Assembly (NCBI GenBank): GCA_937928575.1
Contig: CALFWW010000098.1
Location: 1-57,543, forward strand
Length of the DNA: 57,543 nucleotides
Direction of reading: 5' to 3'
Source: an uncultured Saprospiraceae bacterium
Lineage (GTDB): Bacteria > Bacteroidota > Bacteroidia > Chitinophagales > Saprospiraceae
Under the pieces are notes generated by a model. That model saw only the letters and a list, made by a program, of their open reading frames with translations. It searched no databases and had not been told where the DNA came from. Shown piece after piece: positions 27,176-33,114 of the stretch; the stretch's first letter is position 1, and each line of letters opens with the position of its first letter. Made by a program: the position numbers and the translations under genes.

Positions 27176-27197
27176 GCCTATAGGTTAAGTTATAGGC
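27176..27197. promoter_or_regulatory. Second palindrome upstream of the CC-motif TonB receptor
   Basis: GCCTATA (27176-27182) and TATAGGC (27191-27197) are a perfect 7-bp inverted repeat with an 8-nt spacer GGTTAAGT. It has no T-tract on either side, so it is unlikely to be a terminator of the neighbouring minus-strand gene. Confidence 0.4.
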
Positions 27198-27226
27198 AAT
27201 TATTATCCCAAAACAGTGGAGTAGGC

Positions 27227-28285
27227 TCACTTAGAAGTGCTGAAAGCAATGGCCAATTTAGCGATATCAGCTTCTTTGGAGTAAATTCCTAAATCATTGG
27301 ACTCCGCTGAGAGGTAATCGAAACAAGTATTTCTTTTGCTGAATGGCTCCAAAATATTGATCCAACTATTGAAAAGATGACCGGGATATCGCTTGCAGAT
27401 AAACAATCGATATTTATTTTTGATTGCATCATAATCTACGATGACGTGTGTTTTGTTGGTTTGTTTGATGGATAGGAATAAAGGAGATTGTATTAATTGA
27501 GGAGAGCCATCGAAACTTCCTTTGTCAAAAAGTGGGTAATTGAGAATCTTCGTTTCGACACCAGCTTCTTTCAATGTTTTTTTTAAACTTTTTAATTTTT
27601 TTCTGAGTTCAAATATCGGAGTTTTATTGTTTTTAAATTTTTCAAATGAGTACCATGCTCTATCTTTGGCATAAAGGTATTCCATTTTTCCAAGTCGTAA
27701 TTTGTAGTCAAAGAGTGGATATTTCGGAACAAAATAACCTGGATAATAAAAATCACGACCCGTTGCAATCCCGTACTCAATTTCTACCAACATCGTAAAA
27801 AGACCGAGGCTGAATTTACTATAATCAGGATCAAAAATGCCCATAATACTTGTGGTGCTGTTTTCGCCAACATCAAAGAAACTGGCAGCAATTAATAAAT
27901 CACCATCATATACTGTCACTTCATAGGTATCATAAATGTTGTGTTCTTCTTGATCTAACAATGTTTGTTGCAAAGTGGCAGATTTGTATCCCTTGAACCG
28001 TTTTTTGTGACGAAGGAACAAATTATTTTTTTCTTTATCGATGACTGCTTTTTGAACACTTACTTGAAAGGCTGCTCGATTTTTTCGATTTATCTTTCTA
28101 AGGCTTTTACTCATTTCATACCCTTCTAATTGCAATCGCAACCACATTGGTGAGTAACAAGTTTTGTCGAAGAAAATATAATGGCAAGTAAAAATAAGTT
28201 GTCCCATTCGAAACCATCCCAATGCCAGCAATTTATCCAATTGCTGATGGCTCAATTTCTCAGGCCGGATGATTATAGTGGACAT
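27227..28285 (-). CDS. Arginyl-tRNA-protein transferase (ATE)-like protein
   Basis: 352 aa, cytoplasmic. The middle part resembles the ATE/Bpt acyltransferase fold: FDKTCYSPMWLRLQL, then MGIFDPDYSKFSLGLFTMLVEIEYGIATGRDFYYPGYFVPKYPLFDYKLRLG, comparable to the family's S-LG-y-l-E-i-yA...YYYLGYYI...M-YK block. Known members move Arg or Leu from tRNA to protein N-termini for degradation. The usual N-terminal Cys-rich segment of ATE1 is not evident, so the activity is uncertain; GNAT-like transfer to another acceptor is the alternative. It is the last gene of a minus-strand series from 30036. Confidence 0.65.
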   Translation of the reverse strand: MSTIIIRPEKLSHQQLDKLLALGWFRMGQLIFTCHYIFFDKTCYSPMWLRLQLEGYEMSKSLRKINRKNRAAFQVSVQKAVIDKEKNNLFLRHKKRFKGYKSATLQQTLLDQEEHNIYDTYEVTVYDGDLLIAASFFDVGENSTTSIMGIFDPDYSKFSLGLFTMLVEIEYGIATGRDFYYPGYFVPKYPLFDYKLRLGKMEYLYAKDRAWYSFEKFKNNKTPIFELRKKLKSLKKTLKEAGVETKILNYPLFDKGSFDGSPQLIQSPLFLSIKQTNKTHVIVDYDAIKNKYRLFICKRYPGHLFNSWINILEPFSKRNTCFDYLSAESNDLGIYSKEADIAKLAIAFSTSK

Positions 28286-28466
28286 AGATGTTGTTTGTTA
28301 AGATGAACGCAGCGGTAATTTAGAAGATTTTTATAAAAATTGCTAGTGCTTTTCGATATTTAGTACCGCTCTGAAAGCTTTCCGATTTAATTACTAATAA
28401 ATTAAATCTTAAGCTTTTCCAAATTTATATTATTAAAGATGGCTTTCTGAAAGCTATCCAAAAATT

Positions 28467-29267
28467 TTACTCCTTCAACAAATACTCCCGACGTTTCGAT
28501 AGATAATAGTCTAATTCATTGTGAATGGTTTGATCTTCATGCTCAAGCATCAGTAGTATACGTTCAACGCGACTGTACAGGATATTGGTCGATCGTTGTG
28601 CATTAATGATCTCTCGCTGGACGACCCAATCTGTGATTAGATTGTCGTAAAAAATCGAAATAAATTCTTCAAGAATAATTAGATGACGGGTGTAATCCAA
28701 TTGGAAGTTGGAATGAATATCATCCAATTCGGATAGAAACTTTAAAATGTGTCGGTCAATTTCAAAAACTATTTCTTGACTGACTTTTCCAAACTGTTTT
28801 TTCTCATAGCTTGAATAGTTTCCTTTACCATGAAATTTTTTAGCAGTTGCACGATCAAGCGATCTCCAAGTATCTTCTTTTTGAATTTGTACCAACTGAA
28901 TTTTTAATTCAGAAATCACTGCGAGTAAATTAGTGCCAGCTACTTTTGCTTCGCGAATTTCTTTGAGCATATGTTGGCGTTGGAGGACTCGATCATTAAG
29001 GGATTTATATTTTGCAAATTCTTTTATTGACTTTTTAATGCGTCTTTGTTTTCTTACCAGCAATTCATCTAAATAATTATTGGACAAATGAAATTTTGCA
29101 ATCTCTTCACTGATGGATTCTTTATCGATTTTCAATGCTTTGATACGCCTTTTACATGCTAGATAATTTAATTGAGCCCAGACAAATTCTTGCCGTTCAA
29201 TTTCAAGTGCCTCTTCTTTATTGCCAAGAAAAAACATGAAAATATTCCTCAAAGAGTCTGTCTCCAA
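28467..29267 (-). CDS. Coiled-coil protein, TTG start or frameshifted
   Basis: 266 aa counted from TTG at 29267; the next in-frame ATG is residue 11 (MFFLGNKEE). Rich in Lys/Glu/Leu with long helices and coiled-coil character (CKRRIKALKIDKESISEEI...; VISELKIQLVQIQKED), no signal or membrane segment. Upstream in the same frame ELKNVEDLETD continues the coil with no ATG before a stop, and a 45-aa coiled-coil frame ends 20 nt before. A single-base loss in the A5 run near 29295 would join the two. Function unknown. Confidence 0.6.
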   Translation of the reverse strand: METDSLRNIFMFFLGNKEEALEIERQEFVWAQLNYLACKRRIKALKIDKESISEEIAKFHLSNNYLDELLVRKQRRIKKSIKEFAKYKSLNDRVLQRQHMLKEIREAKVAGTNLLAVISELKIQLVQIQKEDTWRSLDRATAKKFHGKGNYSSYEKKQFGKVSQEIVFEIDRHILKFLSELDDIHSNFQLDYTRHLIILEEFISIFYDNLITDWVVQREIINAQRSTNILYSRVERILLMLEHEDQTIHNELDYYLSKRREYLLKE

Positions 29268-29286
29268 ATCCTCAACATTTTTAAGT

Positions 29287-29424
29287 TCATTGTTTTTCTA
29301 ATTCGTCCAAAAGAATCTCTTGTTGAATAATTTGTTCAGAAATTACTTCCAATCGGTGTATATATTTTTCTTTCTTTTTTACTTCAGCGTAGGTTTGCTG
29401 AATTTCTGTGTCCAAATCTGTCAT
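29287..29424 (-). CDS. Small coiled-coil ORF, 45 aa (possible N-terminal part of the next gene)
   Basis: ATG at 29424 begins MTDLDTEIQQTYAEVKKKEK and the frame ends LLDELEKQ-stop at 29287. The composition is the same coil as the protein encoded just downstream. Either a separate small gene, 19 nt upstream of the next start, or the true N-terminus of it split by a frameshift. Confidence 0.5.
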   Translation of the reverse strand: MTDLDTEIQQTYAEVKKKEKYIHRLEVISEQIIQQEILLDELEKQ

Positions 29425-29463
29425 GCTAGAAATGTACCTTTTGTCAAATTTGTAGATTAATTG

Positions 29464-29781
29464 TTATGATATACTTTCAGTAAGAAATTTTGCAGCTTGT
29501 TTACTTAGTTTTGGCCAATCTTTTTTATGGGTTGCTGGAATTTGAATCCAATCTTTCATAGGACGGTTTTTGCCAGAAGGGTCAAAATTCTTAGCATCTT
29601 TGTATTTCAGTATTAATTTTTCGATGTTGTCTCTTCCAATCTTAAAGACCATTTCATTTTCATGAAAAGAAACGAATGCCTTTTTATTAATTTTACCGCA
29701 TGGTTTACCGAACATTTGAGATAGGGTAGCATCCTGGTTTTTGAGCACAATCTCTTCAAAATATGCTTGCTCTTTTGTCAT
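29464..29781 (-). CDS. TfoX N-terminal / YjbR-like domain protein
   Basis: 105 aa, cytoplasmic. LSQMFGKPCGKINKKAFVSFHENEMVFKIG matches the start of TfoX_N/MmcQ-like domains, and NFDPSGKNRPMKDWIQIPATHKKDWPKLSKQA is their conserved C-terminal half. Single-domain forms are common in Bacteroidota and are not shown to be competence regulators. Probably cotranscribed with the small gene upstream (24-nt gap) and perhaps with the coiled-coil genes downstream. Confidence 0.75.
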   Translation of the reverse strand: MTKEQAYFEEIVLKNQDATLSQMFGKPCGKINKKAFVSFHENEMVFKIGRDNIEKLILKYKDAKNFDPSGKNRPMKDWIQIPATHKKDWPKLSKQAAKFLTESIS

Positions 29782-29805
29782 ATCAAATGGATATATATAT
29801 TTTTT

Positions 29806-30036
29806 TTATAGGTAAAAAGTATCTTGGTTAGGTGCGAATAGTTCACCCCATCTTCGGCCATCGAGATATACCAATGCCTTTCCATTGGAGGAATGAGAAA
29901 TAAGGGCAATCCCATTTTTGTCTGTAAAAATAGCTTTCGTAAATCCCATGTTAACAATTCCTACAAATTCAAGAGTGACTTTGATATTCATCGCTGGTTT
30001 TCCATTTCGTAAGACGGTGATTTTTGATTGTGGCAT
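29806..30036 (-). CDS. Small Ig-like / regulatory-domain protein, 76 aa
   Basis: The sequence MPQSKITVLRNGKPAMNIKVTLEFV...GFTKAIFTDKNGIALISHSSNGKALVYLDGR has the layout of a carboxypeptidase-regulatory-like beta-sandwich (substituent, then TDKNG turn, then beta strand) but without signal peptide. No partner gene is identified. First gene of a closely spaced minus-strand series, 24 nt before the TfoX-like gene. Confidence 0.6.
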   Translation of the reverse strand: MPQSKITVLRNGKPAMNIKVTLEFVGIVNMGFTKAIFTDKNGIALISHSSNGKALVYLDGRRWGELFAPNQDTFYL

Positions 30037-30149
30037 TTTAACTTTAGTTATCTAGCCAAAAGATACAAAATTGTTTTGAAAATGAGAGGTGCTCATTCTA
30101 TTTTAGATCTGAGTTTATGTGTAGAATTAGGAAAGAATGGGGCAGGCCC

Positions 30150-30232
30150 AAAGCTCCAACGGAACGTAAACAAAATATGGGCTTCGCCGGCGTTGCCCAT
30201 TTATAGTGCTTTTGCTCCGTTGGAGCTTTTTT
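30150..30232. repeat. REP-like palindromic element
   Basis: AAAGCTCCAACGGA (30150-30163) is the exact reverse complement of TCCGTTGGAGCTTT (30216-30229), and the centre holds a second hairpin ATGGGC...GCCCAT (30177-30182 with 30195-30200) around GCCGGC. GC content is clearly above the surroundings. There is no gene ending in the + direction that would need it as a terminator, although a T-run follows at 30227-30232. The nested form is like extragenic palindromic repeats of Bacteroidota. Confidence 0.7.
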
Positions 30233-30471
30233 AGAACTTTAGAGCCTTGCCAGAGTAGGCCGTACTACCAAATTTTAAACAATGCTTTTTAGTGCAAACT
30301 GAATAACTAAATCTTAATATGCAATATGCTAAAAAATAAGTAGCACCCACTTGCCAAGAAAGCAAGCGAGTAACTACTTAAAATCACACCTTAATTTTAG
30401 TATTGAATTGATTATAAAAGCTAGACATTGAATCAAACTATACTTTATATTTTTTAATAATTTTTTTCAAT

Positions 30472-30501
30472 AATCCATGTCTGACTTTTCAGACATGGAT
30501 T
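30472..30501. promoter_or_regulatory. Perfect hairpin without U-tract
   Basis: AATCCATGTCTGA (30472-30484) pairs exactly with 30489-30501 around CTTT. It lies 63 nt after the stop of the barrel-protein gene. Neither side has a T-run in the right direction, so it may be a factor-dependent transcript end or a stabilising 3' structure. The rest of 30233-30563 shows nothing I can name. Confidence 0.55.
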
Positions 30502-30563
30502 AAATTAAAAAATTACACCTTAACCAAATTAAAATAAACAGTCTATTATTCCTGTTTACCATT

Positions 30564-31271
30564 TTATTCATCAGCAAACACTGTTAACACGTAATTAAAT
30601 CCGAAAGTAAGATGAAATGAAGTTCTGGTATTTTCAAAACCGTCATGCACGTAAAACGAATTTAAAAAATACTGAACAGCAGGTCTAGTGAAAAATTCTA
30701 AACGATCACCAAATTCTCTTTTAAATTCGAAGCCACTGATTAATGAAACATTATAAGCCCGTAATTCATGTTGCGGATAATTTTCATTGCGAATGTCCTC
30801 AAATGGAATTAATTCTTGTGTGGTTATTTGGGAACTAAAAACTGCTTTTTCAGGTTGTATGCCGATAAAAAAACCAGCCTGTTTAATTCGATATTTGCCA
30901 ATAATACTGATTCCAACATTATGGATACTATATTGATCTTTTTGGATTAATACCTCCCGATTACTGTTTGGCAGACCAAAAACTGGTTCATAATGAATGT
31001 GCCTACCATATTTTAGATACCTAAATCCATAGCCAATCGACCAATGCTTGTTGAATTCTGTTTCCGAATAAATCCCCATCGAGTAATTGGAATCATTTAC
31101 ACCTGAAGATGAAATTTTCGGAATCAGTATCACGCCATAATCCATTCCAATCAAATTGGTGGACTGCGCTGAAATATTGATAATTGCACTAATCGAAAAC
31201 AGTAAAATTAAAAAGAGTTTAGGTGTAGATACTTGTTTGGTGGTTTGTAATTGGATCGCTTGAATTTTCAT
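30564..31271 (-). CDS. Outer-membrane beta-barrel protein
   Basis: 235 aa. A basic N-region (MKIQAIQLQTTKQVSTPK) leads into a hydrophobic segment LFLILLFSISAIINISAQ, a signal peptide. The rest alternates amphipathic strands with turns (YSMGIYSETEFNKHWSIGYGFRYLKYG, FFIGIQPEKAVF, VSLISGFEFKREFGDRLEFFTRPAVQYFLN), typical of small 8-10-strand barrels. The C-terminal end is FNYVLTVFADE rather than a final aromatic. No specific family. Divergent from the ECF sigma gene with a 231-bp shared upstream region, so it may be a target of that sigma factor (inference). Confidence 0.75.
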   Translation of the reverse strand: MKIQAIQLQTTKQVSTPKLFLILLFSISAIINISAQSTNLIGMDYGVILIPKISSSGVNDSNYSMGIYSETEFNKHWSIGYGFRYLKYGRHIHYEPVFGLPNSNREVLIQKDQYSIHNVGISIIGKYRIKQAGFFIGIQPEKAVFSSQITTQELIPFEDIRNENYPQHELRAYNVSLISGFEFKREFGDRLEFFTRPAVQYFLNSFYVHDGFENTRTSFHLTFGFNYVLTVFADE

Positions 31272-31502
31272 TGATTAAACTTTTGGTTAATGAAACAAGG
31301 TGCGATCGAGAAATTGAGCAACCTCTTTTTGACTTTTCAATAAGAGATTCACTCAGAGATTTTAGGATTATTTATTGTTAGAGCGCTCGATAAATTCTAC
31401 TTTCATTGATAAATAGATGGTTTTCTAAAATTGTTACCTATTTGGGGAAAAGAATTTTATATATTTAACAAAATCAATGAAAACTATACAATTACACTGC
31501 TT

Positions 31503-32102
31503 ATGGAAGCCGACCCAGATCACAAATATATTGTGGCTTTACTGAATGATGATCAAAAGGAAATTGAGGAAATCTATAATCGATATTCTAAAATTGTCAC
31601 TTCTTACGTGCTCAACAATAGTGGAAGTGTTGAGGAAGCCAAAGATCTTTTCCAGGAAACTTTAATAGACCTTTATCGCAAAGGACAAGATGGTTTTATA
31701 CTTACTTGCCCATTCAAACCCTACTTTCTGGCAATGTGTCGTTATAAGTGGTTGGACCAATTAAAAGGGGATAAAAAGAGAAAAATTAAAGAAACCGATG
31801 CTTTTAAGGTAACAAATCTGGAGAATGAGGGATTAGAATATATAAGAGAGGAAATAGTACATTCTGTGGGGAAAGAAAAAGAATTCAACATCTATAGAGA
31901 ACATTTTTCGAAGCTTTCTTCGACTTGCCAAGAGATTATTGGGCTTAGTCTGGTTATGAATGAACAAACCAATAAAACCAATTCGTTAAAAGAAATTGCG
32001 GCTGTCTTAGAGCTGAATTACTCGTATGTAAGAAGAGAAAAAAACAATTGTCTCGACAAACTAATCGCATCGATTAAACAAGATCCGCGATTTAGACAAT
32101 GA
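31503..32102 (+). CDS. ECF-type RNA polymerase sigma-70 factor
   Basis: Start taken at ATG 31503 (MEADPDHKYIVALLNDDQKE...), as the longer frame begins with TTG at 31431 and adds nothing like a sigma factor; 199 aa. Region 2 is seen in EEIYNRYSKIVTSYVLNNSGSVEEAKDLFQETLIDLYRK and CRYKWLDQLKGDKKRK; region 4 in LSSTCQEIIGLSL...SLKEIAAVLELNYSYVRREKNNCLDKLIASI. It lacks extra C-terminal domains. The gene 24 nt downstream encodes the probable membrane anti-sigma factor, so the pair should answer an envelope signal. Confidence 0.9.
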   Translation: MEADPDHKYIVALLNDDQKEIEEIYNRYSKIVTSYVLNNSGSVEEAKDLFQETLIDLYRKGQDGFILTCPFKPYFLAMCRYKWLDQLKGDKKRKIKETDAFKVTNLENEGLEYIREEIVHSVGKEKEFNIYREHFSKLSSTCQEIIGLSLVMNEQTNKTNSLKEIAAVLELNYSYVRREKNNCLDKLIASIKQDPRFRQ

Positions 32103-32126
32103 GTAAGTTTAATGTTACAATTTTAA

Positions 32127-32909
32127 ATGTTTATGAAAGAAAAGATAGATTTGATTAATGAATTCCTTGACGGAACATTGAAAGGTCAAGAATTCACAAC
32201 ATTCCAAGAACAGCTGAAAACGGATAAAGCATTAGCCGAAAAAGTTGACATCGTTCGAGGATTAAGAAAAGCAATTCCCGTGGATAAATCTAAATTAGCA
32301 AAAGAAGCTGAATTAAAAAAAACCTTGTCCTATCTAAATGACAAGTATTTTGACACTGCTACTAATTCTGTTCAAACAGAAAAGAAACAACCAACTCCAA
32401 CTACAAAAGAAGAAGCTGAGACAAGAAGTTTGTTCCCTAAGTTGGCAGCAGCTGCATCTGTAGCTTTATTGATTTTAGGAGGCACCTATTTTATGAATTC
32501 GGATTCAGATGTTGATTTCGATAAACTGGTTGATACTAATTTTGTAAGTACCCATGTCGGAAACGTAAGAGCAGAACAAGAGGCTATCCTTCCTGGAGAT
32601 GAAATGGGAAAGATCAATGCCAATATCGAAAAAGCAGCCGAAACAGCAGATCAGCTTTTTAAGGATGATAAATATGCGGAAGCAAAAGAAATTTACAACA
32701 GTTTGCTTGCAAAACACAATAATCCGATCTCAAAAGCCATTTATAACGGCAACAACATCAACTGGGATGCGATGAAATGGAATTGTGTGTTGGTTGAAGT
32801 CGGGCTAGGCAATAACGAAGCTGCAAAAAAACAAATTGAGGCCATCCTAAATTCTGATATTACAAAGAAGTATAAGGAACGGGCGGAGGCTTTGAAGGAG
32901 CGGTTGTAG
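32127..32909 (+). CDS. Single-pass membrane protein, probable anti-sigma factor with TPR-like periplasmic part
   Basis: 260 aa (or 258 from the Met at 32133). Cytoplasmic N-terminus of about 100 residues with FLDGTLKGQEFTTFQEQLKTDKALAEKVD, the acidic-short-domain pattern of Bacteroidota anti-sigma proteins; one membrane helix about 106-123 (KLAAAASVALLILGGTYFM); then a periplasmic helical region with ADQLFKDDKYAEAKEIYNSLLAKHNN and LVEVGLGNNEAAKKQIEAIL, TPR-like. Position directly after the sigma gene supports the role. No classical zinc anti-sigma motif is seen. Confidence 0.75.
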   Translation: MFMKEKIDLINEFLDGTLKGQEFTTFQEQLKTDKALAEKVDIVRGLRKAIPVDKSKLAKEAELKKTLSYLNDKYFDTATNSVQTEKKQPTPTTKEEAETRSLFPKLAAAASVALLILGGTYFMNSDSDVDFDKLVDTNFVSTHVGNVRAEQEAILPGDEMGKINANIEKAAETADQLFKDDKYAEAKEIYNSLLAKHNNPISKAIYNGNNINWDAMKWNCVLVEVGLGNNEAAKKQIEAILNSDITKKYKERAEALKERL

Positions 32910-32925
32910 TAAAACATAAAGAACG

Positions 32926-33062
32926 CGTAATTTTAACACATAGATCACATTAGAGACATAGAAACACATAGCTCTTGTTACGTGATAGTTTGAAACAATT
33001 TTTTACGAAACAAGATTCTATGTGCTTCTATGTTTCTTTGTGCGCTATGTGTTAAAATGACG
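32926..33062. repeat. TTAACACATAG palindromic repeat, copy 1
   Basis: Outer arms at 32926-32943 and 33045-33062 (CGTAATTTTAACACATAG against its inverse, one mismatch) enclose inner arms of the ACATAGAAACACATAG type. Same family as 44332-44457. It lies in the gap between the anti-sigma gene and the convergent CHAT gene. Confidence 0.82.
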
Positions 33063-33114
33063 TCCTCTCCGATCAATTCCAACTCCAAGCACCCAAAAAC
33101 GAACAAGGTAAAAA

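Noticed and set aside
951-28285. An arginine-catabolic gene cluster (CtlX, arginase, arginyl-transferase-like)
   Set aside because: The three genes are many kilobases apart, on different strands and with unrelated genes between them, so a shared operon or pathway island is not supported.
30028-30234. 66-aa + strand frame over the REP-like palindrome
   Set aside because: Its C-terminal third is the palindrome itself and its N-terminus overlaps the divergent 76-aa gene start; no family resemblance.
32926-33062. CRISPR-like appearance of repeated ACATAGAAACACATAG units
   Set aside because: The units are inverted arms of a palindrome, not equally spaced direct repeats with unique spacers; no cas genes are present.
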